Source: Sinohyriopsis cumingii (Eukaryota > Mollusca > Bivalvia > Unionida > Unionidae). From it: 64,000 nt of DNA. Both the position numbers and the translations under genes were made by a program. Below the pieces are notes generated by a model. That model was not told the DNA's origin and searched no databases. It was given only the letters and a program-made list of their open reading frames with translations. The stretch lies in NCBI GenBank assembly GCA_028554795.2, contig JAPYKE020000263.1:2383501-2447500 (forward strand), read 5' to 3'. How positions within the stretch are numbered: the first letter of the stretch is position 1; every line of letters starts with the position of its first letter. Shown here piece after piece: positions 1 through 12,884 of this stretch.

Positions 1-77
1 TGGATGTGAAGTTTTAAACAATGCAGTACAGATGGACAGTCTATACAAATATGATACTGCTTCAGCCAGCTGGACCA

Positions 78-340
78 AAAGGCATATATCACCATTGTGA
101 CTGCTGACCAATTTTGTCCAGGTATTAGGAATGAACAGTGTATAATTACAGCAATCATGAGTGTGCAATCTCAGATTGGCAAGCCATATGTCCATACGAA
201 CTACATAGCCAGCCATATCGACAATACTGCACCAGTGGGCCAAATTGCAAGGCATATACCATCTTTAATGTGCTATTCAAGCTGCTGACCAAAATGTCCA
301 GAATGAGCTATGTACATGTACAGCAGTTATGAGTCTTTTT
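78..340. repeat. Diverged tandem duplication, period about 170 bp
   Basis: Two diverged copies lie in direct orientation. A block with GGCATAT, then CTGCTGACCAA, TGTCCAG, AATGA and TCATGAGT-like words appears near 80-165 and again near 250-333. Copies are clearly related by eye but contain indels. No coding function is seen; short ORFs in both copies are in unrelated frames. Confidence 0.4.
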
Positions 341-1589
341 TTTCTGACTGAAGAGCCAGACAACCATTCTGCCAATTCATAGTAAACCAACATTACTTAT
401 GAAGTCATCCAACTGAACTAAACTGGTCTTGCTGGACTTGCATTCCATAATGTGATCATTAGTGATGACATCCAGTGGAAAATATAGGGTGGCATGCTTG
501 TGATACTTCATCATTTCATGTTAATAAAAGAGATGAAACGGAAATGCCATAACATACCGATCTGATAGTGGAATGGACATTATGACATTAAGAGAGGAAA
601 TATGTAAGATTTTGTCACCATTGGAATGCCATCTTCCACCTTCAATCAGTTTTTAACTACAAGGGCAATAACCTTGGTGTATGTAGACGATGGTGATGTC
701 AGCTCATCATTCAAAATCTTAACACAATTGTTAAAGATTGGAGCATTTTCAGTCCCAGTAAATCAAGAGCTTCTTTATGTTAGGCCAGGTGGAACTATCT
801 CACTCACTGGTAAAATGTCAGATTCACATATATTTCCTCCACATTTACCTTGTTAATAGATCTTGATAAAATGTACAGACAGGTCTTTAATGCTATGTCA
901 AGGTTGTGTCAACTTCATCCATACCTGACATTGTGTGTCTGATGACTTTTTCTGTACACTTCTTCCCTTTCAGTTCTACACTTATGTGCGGGCATCAGAG
1001 TAGGTGAGAAAGTCAGAGGCACAAGAGGTGCACTTTAAGTTCAAGTGCAATCTCCTATCCTTGCACTACCATCCTAGGGAATTGAAAAGTGAAGTGACAA
1101 TAGTTGCCAGAGAATTTGCTGTGTTGATTCTCACGACACTCTCACATGCCTGGGTGAAGCACCAGACCACTCCCTTTTTGTTAGAAATGGACAAATCATT
1201 CTTGCAAAATGATAGCCGATCCCAAACCGTGTCAGTTGGCCCCTTGATTTGATTATCCAAAAGCCTCCACTTTCATCTTCTTACCTTCATGAAGGATCTT
1301 CTTAGCTACTCAGTAGAGGGGAATGTTTTTATTACACATGACAATGTTTTTAAAGAGTGATGTAGGTAGTATGACAACATCACAAACAAGACTTCTTCTC
1401 CAGAACATTTCTGATTCCAAAGTCAAATGTCAGCTGAGGTATGTGATAGAGATGCAGTGAGAACATACCAGTCTTGATGGACACATACTTCCAGATTTCT
1501 ATTCATATGGCACAAACCTAAGTCCTTGGGTCTTCACGAATTGTTGAAAATATCCATCAGAGATGGTGAAATTTCTGTATGACACAAAT
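341..1589. other. Unassigned DNA, no gene recognised
   Basis: Only short ORFs (under 85 codons) without recognisable motifs or splice-consistent partners occur here. I see no tRNA, transposon end or host exon that I can support. Confidence 0.4.
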
Positions 1590-2040
1590 GTATTTGGTAA
1601 GTTTGGTGTTTCCTTCATGACATGAACAACATTGCTTCCCTACGTGTGTGGTGGATAATCAGTGTAGAGAAGTCAGCCCTTGACCTTTTAGAACATTTTG
1701 GTCCTTCCTTGTGTGGAACCATAAACATGTGTCAACTTGGTTTTGTCTTCCCTGATGCATCAAATGAATCTTTCAAGCATTGAAGAAAGCATGAACCAAA
1801 ACGTTTAATAGGAACTTAGGCTAAGCCATGCCAATTCAGGACATTTTCCAGAGAATGTGTTGTTCCTGGATGACACTACAGAACCATTGGATAAGTATGG
1901 TTTTTGTTTCACATCATGGGCAACATTGTTTCTCTTAGTTACAGTTCAGAGTGGATACTAAACGTAGAGAAGTTGGAGTTTTTCCCTTCTCAGCATTTTG
2001 TCCATCTAGATATGGAACTCTTTGCACATACTAACTTGCC
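1590..2040. repeat. Diverged direct repeat, spacing about 300 bp
   Basis: The stretches starting near 1,595 and 1,890 share an ordered set of words (TAAGT-TGGT, CATGA/CATGG, CAACATTG, GTGGATA, GTAGAGAAGT, CATTTTG). This looks like an old duplication of about 150 bp. In forward translation both copies show a run resembling N-I-x-S-L followed by E-K, but many stops interrupt it, so a decayed unknown element is possible. Confidence 0.35.
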
Positions 2041-2298
2041 CAAATAGTGGCCAAGTGGTCTAAAGTGCTCTCCATTATGGATCATTGCCATCTCATCTCT
2101 ATCTGCATGGGTTCAAGTCCAGAATTCGGCTAATGTGGGAATGTGAGAAAGCTTGCCAGTAGCTTCTCGTGGGTCGGTGGTTCTTCCTGGGGTTTTCTAG
2201 GGTTCTTCCTCCACCATTAATACTGGCCGCCATGCATAGCCTATCATGTGCTGAAAAATGGCATTAAACCCCACAACAACAACAACAACAACAACAAC
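2041..2298 (+). mobile_element. tRNA-derived SINE with (CAA)n tail
   Basis: A Pol III A box (TGGCCAAGTGG, 2,048-2,058) is followed 52 bp later by a B box (GGTTCAAGTCC, 2,110-2,120), the spacing of a tRNA-derived SINE promoter. The body includes CTCCACCATTAATACTGGCC (about 2,210-2,229), which resembles the conserved body of abundant bivalve SINEs (MetaSINE-like, recalled from memory). It ends in (CAA)n at about 2,271-2,298. A true tRNA gene is ruled out because the region between the boxes does not fold as a tRNA and a long tail follows. Confidence 0.8.
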
Positions 2299-5019
2299 TT
2301 GCCCAAATACATTGAAGGTATAACTCATGCTCTGGAGAAAGCATCAGCAAGACATTGTTAACATGAGGAAGTTTGTTACGGCTCCTTGACTTACTCAATG
2401 CAGCTGTGTACCCATTACTATGCAAGTTTACTACTGGACCTGTGATGGCTAGTGGCATGTGGATTACTTTAAAGAAGGCTTTTCAAACCAGTCACATTGG
2501 TGAAACATAGAAAATGCTGGACAGCTTGCTTGCTGTGACATTCCTCAGTGGGTGCGTGGGGTGTGAAGAGGTATTCATCATGCCCATGCCTACTGGTAGG
2601 GAATATCTTCATGGGTACTCCCAGATAATATTCAAAGTCTGACACATCCCTGGCCAGCTCAGTGATAAAGGTGGACAACTGTTTCATTAAAAATTATCCC
2701 TCCAGGAAACTTCCATCAGGTCCATGCCTTTTGGGGCCATCCATTGCTTGACATTTCTTTTTCATTTTACCATGATCACAGAAGCATGGTCCATTCATGC
2801 ACTTTTAATCAGATGGGAGGCAATGTGGGCACATACCTTCCCTCCATCGGTTTTAATTATGAAACCAATGACAAAATGATGGGTACAGACTGCAGTAGCT
2901 CTGATTGTTTCGCTGTGATGAAATGTGCTTCACTGTGAAGAAGCATCCTGCATCTACATTCTGCTCAATTTAGTGACAGACTTACCTAGACATGTCATAG
3001 TGACCACCACTCCACTTAAGCAGTCAAGATTGCCAATAATCCACCCATTTCCATGGAAACCCCTTCACTCCATGCACATTTCAGGGATGTTCTGGTTGAA
3101 TAGGAGTTTGGAGTATCAACCTTGGAGAGGATCAAACCAAGCGGAAATCATGTGTTGTCAGTGACTGATGTCATGTCAATGAATGCAGACCACTGCCAGT
3201 AGCCATTGCCCAATGACAAACTTCTTTCTTCTTTTCTTTGAAGATAAAACGTTAGTCCCCATCACAATCAAGAAATACTGTTACATGATCTCAGACACAT
3301 TCAGACTTCATGGAAGAAATGATTTTGGCCCAAAATGGGTAATCTCCAACTTGCAGTCCAGTTCTGACATCCAGACCACACTCACACACATTATTGGCAG
3401 TGGAATCAGTTCTGGGTTTTGTCCTGTTCAAAGTCATCTGAGCTTGGCTCACCATCCCCCTACCACCACACTGAAGCAGCTACCATATTTTTGCATGATG
3501 TGCAATTTATGATAATGTTAATTTAAACATGCAGAGTGACTGAGCTGCATATGATATCTGTAGATATGAACAACTTGCAGCTCCATTGTGAAGATTTAGT
3601 CATTACAATGACACAGCCAGATTCCTTTCTAAGAAAAGCTTGCCGTCACTAATCAACGAAGAATAACCATCTCATCCCTTTTCTTGATCAGTCTGTTAAG
3701 AGATGTAAAGGTGCAGGACCCGCTATGTAACTGCAGCTTGCAGTTGTTATCTGAAATGCACAGACAGTATCTGCATCCGCTGTAAAAGACAATTCTTATC
3801 GCTGAAGGCAAGAATGCAAGACATGACACAACAGTTGCTGGCAGCTTGGCTAAAGAGAGTTATTAAATCATTGTAATCTGAACTCTCTTTCCGAGTCAGG
3901 TACACTAAAAATAATTTCAGCTATTAGCCTGACCTTAAATGTAAGTCTTGAATCGGGACATAGCAGCCGACTGGCATGGCCAGTCTGCCTTTCTACATTG
4001 CTAAGCTAAGGAAATAACTGAATCTTGTTAGGTTAGTGGTAGCTGCACAGACGGTGATACTTTCCCATTCATGAAATGCAACCTTTGAATGAGACCTTTC
4101 CACTCTTGCTGGATTCACCTGGGAGACTTTTGATTCTGAGACAATAACCAAGTTCGGAATCCCACAGGATCTCCTGTGGATTTGTATAAAACTTCTGCTA
4201 AACTAAGAAAAGAAGTTCATCCTTGTAGTAGAGCAATCATGCTCCTACTGTGTGAGGTAGGATGCTCAGCATTTCTTCCTCTTCTCGTCTGTTCTCCTAA
4301 TGTAATGCGATCAGATAATGTATTTGATGGACAAAGCAGTTTTTTTTGTGTAAATTATGTTTTTCAGATGATACTTACCTGATCACATTACAAATTACTC
4401 CTCCCACCTTCCCTGCAATGCTGACATCATGAATTAGTTGTTTCCCTTTGTCTATGTAACGTAAAGACAGAAATATGCTTTTTATCTTTCATGAGGGATG
4501 GATTCAGAGGTAGCAGGGATTGTTATCCATAATATAATGTGATCATGTGTGTATTGTTGGAGAAATACAATTTACTAAAAATATTCTTTCTCACTTTATT
4601 GTTTATGGTCAACACAATTATGGCATGAACAATTATAAATCACCTGTCTCTTTCATGCTTACCTATCAGTATAACTTGAGGCTATATGAAATAAATTCTC
4701 TTTCGAAGTATAGCCCATGAAAGTTAGAGTGTACTATTAAGGAATCTTAGGTTTGCTCAAATCTGCACTGCTTTTCTACCTCATACAGCAAGTTTTGTTT
4801 GTTCATAATGGCACAATGTATGTGCATATCATTAAGTGGCAATACTTCTTTCTCTGCTTTCATTAAATAGGGAAAAATGGAATGCAGGCTATAATTGTGC
4901 ATACAATTGCCTTTTTTTCTGGTAAGACTGGCAAATCAAGTTTGTATCCCATTCCAGATGTATGCAAAAAGTTAACTTTTATAAGGATAATACTGATATG
5001 ATGTGATGGTTGTTTTATA
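2299..5019. other. Unassigned DNA, no gene recognised
   Basis: No ORF exceeds 110 codons and none has a recognisable domain. A good splice-donor-like sequence (CAGGTAAGTATC) occurs on the minus strand near 4,372-4,384, but no coding exon adjoins it. Confidence 0.4.
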
Positions 5020-7681
5020 TACCGGGTTCCCACGCTACCAGGAAGTCGGGGGAAATGATAATGTTTTTCCTGACTCTGAAAAGTCCTGGAATTGTGCAAA
5101 TATTGACGAAAGTTGGGAAAAACCCAGGAATTTTTTGGCACCACTTGATGCCTGAAACAGTCACATAATTGAGTCATAACTAAACTGATCGTGAGTTAAA
5201 TTTATCGAGTTCTAACCAGAATATTCAGAGGGTGCATTATGTATTATTTGGTTGCTTGCATTAAACTTATATGCTGAGTCAATCCAAACGTTCAGTGGAT
5301 TAGATTCATCTAGTAGACTTTTATTTTCAAAGTCAGTTCAATATCCATATCTTTCCTTACATGGAAGGTACGAAAACCAGTCTAGCATCACAAGAGGCCA
5401 ACGTGGTAGTGGCAAAGTGTTGAGTTACACACTCCATCACCAGCACACTTGGCTACCAGTCACACTGGTCAGTCAAGCAGTCAGTATTCCAGGTTGGTCA
5501 ATCAGGCAATCAGTGCCCACCAATCTTGATCAGCAATGCCTGATCGCCTGCTACTCGACCAGCAACACTGTTTAGGTAGAACTAGGCTGCTATGCTTCAG
5601 CGTCACAGCTGCTATGGCCAACTTCTATGGTTAGCTCTGCAGCTGGTACCATGTTGACTCCGATAACTCTGATCGCTGATTACTCTGGTCACTCTGGTCA
5701 GCTATACAGCTGTGACTCCGATCACTCTGGTCAACTGAAAATACATCTAGCACCATGCACTATGCATGACACGGGCATATATGATAAAAACGTAATGATG
5801 TTATATATGGTAAGCTACACAGATTACATTATTGGCACAATAATTACAAAACAATACACAAGTTAAGATGTGAACCTAACTGCCCAACAAAAATCCTATG
5901 GTACTAAATGTTTCTTAAAAATGCAACTTTATATATTGCTAATGTAAATTTCTTCCTAAGTCACAAACAAGAATAGAAAATATTTGCACGATACTACGTA
6001 AGCTGCAGCTACTTAGAAAATATACAGAAATAAACGTGGTAGTACAATAGTTATAACTTATGCACAAGAAATTAATAACTCACATACCTCTGCAGCTGAA
6101 GATGTGCAAGTCCTTAAAGTAGACCACTCACTGTCAAGACATTCCATATTGTAAAGATTTTGACCTACGGTGAGGTATTTATACACAGACGATGCCGAAA
6201 TACATCGTCTGTGCGCTGGAAGTATTCGGTTCTTCCCATTGAATAAACTTCGCACATGCGGCATAGGATAAACCGAACTCACTATTTCAAAATATTTGTA
6301 GAATGTATCGTTGTACCCAACAAAAACGAAACCTGAGTAAATGTATTTAATAAATAAAAGGATTTATATAATTCCTTTACAAACAAATACAGTTAACATA
6401 ACAACTAATGTGATTTTCTGGTTCTGTAACTCTAGCTGGCCTGATAAGTCACTCTATGGTCTTGCATCCATTCACATATAATGTTGAATTCAGTTTTAAA
6501 TTTATCAATGTAATGAATTTTGGTATTCGACACTGGTTATCATTTTGTCAGTTTAGCATTTTTATGCAGTGTAGAAGATATATTTAATATTATGTAATGT
6601 AAGACAGGCATAGTATTTCATCATTTTTGTATGATTTTCTTCTTATGTAGTATTTTATCTTAAGAAAACCTTACTTTGTATCTTCACTCATTTCATGGTC
6701 ATATTGTTTGTGCATCATTTAAAACTTCCTATAAGTTAACTTTTGCATCTAATTTATGTTTGTGATTTTTAACACCCTAGTTCTATGATACCCTTGACTA
6801 AAACTGGTCTGAATTTCTGGTCTTGTACAGGACCTATGTTTATAACATACTACTGTATCTATTTCTGGTCTCGATCTGCAGTGTTCTAATGAAAACACTG
6901 AAGCATCAGTGTGTATTCTTTTACATTGTATTAAATGGATTATGATTGCTTCTGAAGGTGCTAATTCTATTTAGATCTTGCCTGTTAATGCTGATAATTT
7001 ATATTTTTGTTTTAAGATAGATTAAGAGAGTCCTGTTATATTCATAGTAGACTGATAAATCTGTCCCCATAACAAGTTTGTTTTTATTTTAATATTAATG
7101 GGGATGGGAGTCAGTATATACCGGATTTATTTAGGGAGGTAGGCCAAATCTGGCCTACAGATGTTACTTACTGTCATGCATGGATGAAGTAAAAGTATGG
7201 TCATAGATAATTGTCTTGAACAATAATATTGGAAAGAATTAAAACAGTAGTATTCCCCTCTCTTGTATCGACACAGTTATTATCCTTTGCTTTAAGCGAG
7301 TGGTTAATTGCAGATAATCATTGATAATAATATGGAAATCAGCATTGCTTTTTTCTCCCCGAAGGACAGTTTAGTCGAATAAAAAACTTGTGAGATACAA
7401 TATAGGCAATAATGTTATATTTGAGACTATTAAATTTGTAGATTCTTTTTCAGCATTATTTATGTTGCAATTTAATGCCATTTAGCTTCCCCAAGATCTC
7501 TTTACACGAAGTGTTGGAAAATCAAAATAAAACAAAACCCCAACTGAAGCTACATGTATGAAATGCAGTGATATTGAATATCACTTGATGCACTTCAGTT
7601 TATGAATTGTCTCATATAAGCTCAGGACTTAATAAAACAATATACATTAATAAATGATAATGTTCGAGTTACATATGAACA
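5020..7681. other. Unassigned AT-rich DNA with a short low-complexity patch
   Basis: Near 5,640-5,745 the words CTCTGGTCA and ACTCCGAT recur several times, an imperfect short-period repeat. A segment near 5,028-5,160 (CCGGGTTCCCACGC start, AAGTCCTGGAA, GTTGGGAAAAACCC) resembles a dispersed repeat often seen in marine invertebrate genomes, from memory only. The rest is AT-rich without recognisable genes. Confidence 0.35.
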
Positions 7682-8640
7682 TTGTTATGTATATTTGATT
7701 TAATTATATCTGATATAATATATATTTATTTCAATTTAATTGTTTGTTTTGTCAGTATTTTTGTTGTTATTTTTCATTATATGCTATTGTAATGTAAATT
7801 TATTCATTGGAGATGATACTTTTTCCAGAAAATAGTTTGATTTTAGTAAAAACCAGGTGTTGACCTAGAGCCTGACCTTGATTCAAAATCAAGAGCAACA
7901 ATGTAAATAAGTTCTGTTTTTATTTTAAAATGATGGTTGTCCTTGAGGTCATGACATAACTATGTGGTTTAAGATACAATTTTTTTATTTTATTTCTTAG
8001 AGTAAAATAATTAATTTTCATCAGGGTCATGTTAAGCATATGTCATAAACATGATCACATGACCCCCTTTTCGATTTCGCATCTTGGGGATTTTTTTAAC
8101 TACACTTTAGAATACAATATATTCTTTGTTTTAGAGAAATAATCTCAGTTGGGCTTTTTCTTTACACTGGAAGGTGTTGTGTCGTTTGAAATTATTTCAG
8201 ATTACTTGGATTCAAAAGGATTAATTCTTTTTTCCTGGAAAATACGTGTGCTCATGTGAGATTCTTGAACAAAGATAGCGCTTATAAAAATTGTATTCAG
8301 ATTTCCAAAACCAGAGTGATATTTCTTGTTTCTACAAGGAACTGTAGACTTCAACACACTTCAGGTTACAGCATATGTCATTGTCTTCCATCTTGGATTC
8401 TTTGTTGGGACTCGAACTTAAAATCAGTAGAACATTTTGATACTAGGGCTTCCAAAAATTTTATTCGTGGATTATTTTGGATTGTTTTTGGATTTGATCA
8501 TAAAAAAACCGTAAGTTCATATTTTTTCATTTTTATAGAATTTTTTCCAGGGAAATAAATTATTATATTTTTCAAAGCTTGTTGTTTTTGCTCTTTCTTG
8601 TGCTATTGCTAATTTGAGACTATACACGTGACATAAGAAC
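7682..8640 (+). repeat. Dispersed diverged copy of the 2.88-kb repeat
   Basis: This stretch follows the array unit in the same order. It starts with TGTATATTTGATTTAAT (compare about 48,950), then ACCAGGTGTTGACCTAGA, the GATCACATGACCCCC block, AAAAGGATTAATTC, CCTGGAAAATACGTGT and GGAACTGTAGACTTCAACAC. It ends near the equivalent of CCTATACAAGTAACATAAG. Substitutions and indels are many, so this copy is much older than the array. The array's short ORFs are frame-broken here, which argues that the repeat is non-coding. Confidence 0.75.
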
Positions 8641-10117
8641 GTGCTGGCTTATTATTGTAAAGTCTTCATAATGAACTGTAAAATGAAAGTATTCAATTCA
8701 TTTCATTTGTTGAATTTAAATAAAACTATTTCATAATTTAAGCTGATTGTCTCCAGTTGTGTTGCTTATTATTATAACAATCTTACAAATTGCTGGGCAC
8801 ATTTCTAAGCTCAAAGGTTAAATTTTAACTCTGGTTGAAACAAGAAATGTCATGTTCATATAGTAATATATATATATATTCCACAAAGTGGTTATTCAGT
8901 GCAGACATAAATGAATCCATTTGTGATAATGCATTTATTGTCTTCTTGTCTTCTCTATGATCTGAATAAAATGTACAGTGATTTTATTAAATATTCCAGT
9001 TGGGTTTCTACATTTTAAAGTGATGATACGTTGTTATGTACATACAAATCAAAGAGATATATAATTTCAAATATATTTATAATCTGATTGAAACATGAAA
9101 CTCTGTGAATGTTTTGCATGTACCCTTATATAGGCAAAGCATTGTATGCTATTAGCATTAGCTAGTAAGCAATTTATTTGCTATGTTGAGTTTCATCATA
9201 AAGTACTTGTACACCTGTTGAATGATTATTTGACCATGTTACATTTATTTTCTCGATAGTATTACAACTAAAGGGAATCCATTCATTACAGCCTGGTTTG
9301 TTTTTATACAACAGGAAGAATCAATTGGTACATGTGCATATTACAGATAGTATTTATAGCTAATTACTTTGAAGATACCACTTTTTCATGGACTAAAAAT
9401 ATGGTGCAGCAGTTTAATGCAGTTTTAATTCAGTTGATATTAAACCTGTTCAATTTAATGATGGTGTAACTAATTACAGCATGTTGCTCATAATTCTCAG
9501 AGTTTCATATTTCAGTCAGATTAGAAACATTAGCTTCTGTGTCCCACTGTCATTCATCTTGGTATGTCCTGTCAGGTTTCTTTATTTCTCTATTTTATAT
9601 GTTCATTATTATTATTGTAAGTTTTATTATTTCTCTATTTTATATGTTCATTATTATTATTCTAAGTTTTATATATAGACAACACTGATGTTTGAAATTA
9701 TAAATCTCTTTGTTTTGTCTGTTTCTGAGTTTCCTTTTATATATTTTCTGAGTTTATCAAATATATTTTGCTGTGTTTTTGTTTCAGATGTGTATATATT
9801 GTTTATTTAAAGATCTTTCAACATTTGCATTTAAATGTTTTGTTGTCAATTTCTGTTGCTGTGTCATATCATTATATCGAGAATCCTTGATCATTTATTA
9901 GTTTGTACAAGTATTCTTAGCACCTTTGTAAGTTTTGGTTTTTCCATTTGCAGATCTGCTTTATATTGGGAGCTTGTTTATCTGGTATCCAGACCTTGTG
10001 AATCTGTTCGTATGTTTATATTATCGACAATTCAAATTATATAGCAAAGACTCATTATCTCTGGAAAATATTTGTATTTTTTTTTTCTCAAGAAATTTAA
10101 TTAATTTGTATTTTCAG
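8641..10117. other. AT-rich, intron-like DNA upstream of COR exon
   Basis: No coding exon is recognisable. The stretch ends in a T-rich tract and the TTTTCAG acceptor at 10,111-10,117 used by the downstream exon, so it is best read as intron. Confidence 0.4.
9582..9672. repeat. Two-copy tandem repeat of about 45 bp
   Basis: The sequence TATTTCTCTATTTTATATG plus TTCATTATTATTATT and AAGTTTTAT occurs twice back to back with almost no change. Confidence 0.8.
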
Positions 10118-10693
10118 GCAGAAGATTTCTTTCTTGCCCCATGTATGCTTCAGCAGACATCCCCAAGGGAGATAATTTCTCCTAAAGTAAAACCTGAGAT
10201 GAAGAGATCATCAGTCCTTTGTTTTGTCTTTAAGGGGAAGTTTCTACCATCCCCAATCTTTCATAGGCTTCTCGCTGTCTGTGTTGCAAAATGGCCGATA
10301 CTTACAAAGAGGGGAACAAATCAGATCTACTGTGGTTGTGGAGTCTTTGAAATCGACCGTCTTCACAGACTGACTCTGTATTTCAAGAGCTATGTTATTT
10401 TTGCAAGAGTTTCACTAGCAGCTGGATCCAAAGAACAGACATTGGATGCAAGTGTTTGCATCCCTGTCAGAGAATTCATAAACGACAGTCTTTCAAACAT
10501 TCTTGGAACCCTCAGCCAGAACTTGAACTTTGAATTGTTCATGCAGTGCCAGTGCCCTGATTCCATTGGTGATTGTTTGGACAGTATGCTTTCTGTGAAA
10601 GATCTAGAGGGCAATTCTGAGTTGACATGCCGTTTCCATGATGATAAAACTGTTGAGTCAAACACCCTTCTGAAATACTGGTTTCAAAATAAG
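10118..10693 (+). CDS. Internal exon encoding a COR-type domain
   Basis: The exon is bounded by an acceptor (TTTTCAG, 10,111-10,117) and a donor (AAG|GTATTT at 10,693/10,694). It is 576 nt, exactly 192 codons, phase 0 at both ends and open throughout. The encoded segment contains SSVLCFVFKGKFLPSPIFHR, CVAKWP, YCGCGVFEIDRLHRLTLYF and VIFARV, then a C-terminal LLKYWF. These features match the COR (C-terminal of Roc) domain of ROCO/MFHAS1-like proteins, a family expanded in molluscs and amphioxus, in which COR follows a Ras-like GTPase domain and aids dimerisation. GTPase, leucine-rich repeat and death-domain exons are not visible, so this is one exon of a larger gene or an isolated fragment. 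Family call is from motif memory; exon limits are seen directly. Confidence 0.75.
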
Positions 10694-12189
10694 GTATTTT
10701 CTTAAATTCTTTCTTCTTGGAGTCTGAGTACAATCAGAAACCTTTTCTAATGCAAGCAATACTTTAAAATGATAAAACAAACACAAAAATTTAAATTATG
10801 GGTATAACATTATTTATCTATGTATCGGTGCAATATATCATCACCGATTGTATCTATTCAAATTCATCCATATGAATATTTTAACCCTAACTGTCTATTA
10901 TATTTATTGATTATGGAACTAATTTTGCTTGCTGAAAATATGACTTGGAGTTAAAGAAGCGAACACCAATATGAGTCAGATGCCTGGTTCAATAATAGAT
11001 TATGGACAGTCACTGATGAACAAGCAAGCTAGATCTGGTGAATATGGGAACATTGTTAGCAGTATGCAGTAGATTTAACAGCTGGAGCAGTTTTGGAGTG
11101 AATACTATTACTCACCAGAAACATGTTTCAACATCATCTAAAACTGGTCATCATGTATATTTTAGTTTCATCAACGGTGTTTGATAATTTTGGCCATACA
11201 CATAAACCATCTAATTGTTACCATGTTAAGGAGAAATAAGTCTGATAGAACATGATATCTAAATATGGGTTTTCAAAATTGGATGCTTGGTAGCAGTCCA
11301 GACTGATACATACTGACACATAAAATGATACATAAAAATGGGTTTTGGGTTCAAGCTCATACACAGATTTAAGTTTCATTTAGTGTAATGAGTCACAAAT
11401 ACATATAGCAATAAACAAATATGAAGACCATTATTATCATTAGTCTGTTGTTTCCTTTTTATATTGAACTGCATTTAAGTAATATTTTTTGATTTAATCT
11501 GCAAGGGACACTTAATTTGACCTCACAATGTCATGTGAAATATTGTTTGCATATAATTTATCTGAATAGGCAAATATCTATTCTAACATTGCTGGTTTTA
11601 AAACATAGAAATAAATGAACGAATAGGTTTAGATTATATATGCAGATTTTGCATCCGACTTTTAGACCTGTCCAGAATTTAATCTAAAAAGATGTTAGAC
11701 ATCACAAAAAAGTTGTAAATTACATGTACTGATTTTGCACTCCTTATATAGATTATGTAGTAAAATATTAAAATGACTTTTTTCATGCATGGTTTGAACA
11801 CACAGAACTCTTAAAATATACTTTGGAAACTAGACCAGGTCATAGCTCAGAAGCTGACAAGCTCCTTGAGACTCCACACATAAGTCTGCAGAATTACGCA
11901 CCAGGCAGAGAAAATTCTCTTCTTTTCTGGGTAGCAACCACAGAGAAAACTTCTGCAAGTGCACACACACATGGGGTAACCCATTCATTGCTACTGATAA
12001 TAACAAAACCACACATCATTGGATAATTTGAATTAAAAGTCTAGATTAATAAGTGTATTAATACAAATAAAACTGATTAGCTTTAAAATTGTCAAACCTG
12101 GAAATTGGGGTCATTCATAAACACCACCACTTCTTTCTGCCAGAGGAAGGATGGTAAGGGTCACTGCGTGAGCCAGTACGATAACGGTC
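10694..12189. other. Intron-like or intergenic DNA, no feature recognised
   Basis: AT-rich sequence downstream of the COR exon. A short ORF near 11,823-12,026 has no recognisable motif and no convincing splice signals. Confidence 0.4.
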
Positions 12190-12427
12190 TGACGCGTTGT
12201 GTCGTCTGACTTCTGGGTGACGGGAGATCAGTGTTATAATATTTGAAACACTAAGTCCTTTCACAAACTACTGTCTATATGTGATATACACACTCTAAAG
12301 TTCTGTCCTACTCTCCCAGTTCTACACTTCAATTTACCTACATGGTTTCTTGATGTAGTTGTCCACTCATAATATCTATCACTCCATTATATATATTAGG
12401 CATCCTATCTCTTCTCTTAATTCCCAG
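12190..12427 (-). repeat. Downstream (3') LTR of the decayed retrotransposon
   Basis: It matches 14,964-15,207 through shared words such as TTTCACAAACTACTGT-like, CTCTAAAGTTCTGTC, ACATGGTTTCTTGATGTAG, TGTCCA-TCATAATATCTATC and CATCATATCTCTTCT-like. Divergence is substantial, so insertion is old. Confidence 0.6.
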
Positions 12428-12545
12428 TCTTTTATATTTCTGTTTCTTTTTCCAGCTATATTTTGTAAGTCCTATAATGAAGTTGTTTTGTTCAGTTACC
12501 ATTTCGTATCTGAAATATCTATCTTGTTCTAACTATTATAATGTA

Positions 12546-12592
12546 TCTCTCTCTCTCTTTCTCTCTCTCTCTCTATATATATATATATAATG
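12546..12592. repeat. (TC)n/(TA)n microsatellite
   Basis: Pure TCTCTC followed by TATATA. Confidence 0.9.
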
Positions 12593-12678
12593 CCACACCC
12601 ACTTTCCTTGAACTGGCACTAATTTTAACAATTTGACAAGAATTGGCTAATGAATTGCATTAAACTGGCCTCATAGAT

Positions 12679-12726
12679 AATTATAATAATAATAATAATA
12701 AAAATAATAATATTAATAACAATAAT
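12679..12726. repeat. (AAT)n microsatellite
   Basis: Repeated ATAATAATA with a few interruptions. Confidence 0.85.
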
Positions 12727-12884
12727 GCTTTAGTTATAGAGGGTGACTCATTTGTCAAGGACTGTTCTCCCATGAGGCCCTCTTAAGGAGAGTATAACAA
12801 TGCACATTATATGAAGATATCAATAATTACTGTTTATTTTAACATGTTTAACATTAAAATACTAAATTCCATTATCTCTTAGAT

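Noticed and set aside
2041-2125. Functional tRNA gene
   Set aside because: A and B boxes are present, but the sequence does not form a cloverleaf and is followed by a SINE body and a (CAA)n tail.
3183-3512. A 109-codon plus-strand ORF as a candidate gene
   Set aside because: No recognised motif, no supporting splice signals or neighbours, and length is within chance expectation for 64 kb.
9935-10117. Upstream extension of the COR exon to the ATG at 9,935
   Set aside because: The added 61 codons are AT-rich intron translation and precede a clear polypyrimidine tract and TTTTCAG acceptor; the domain similarity starts after it.
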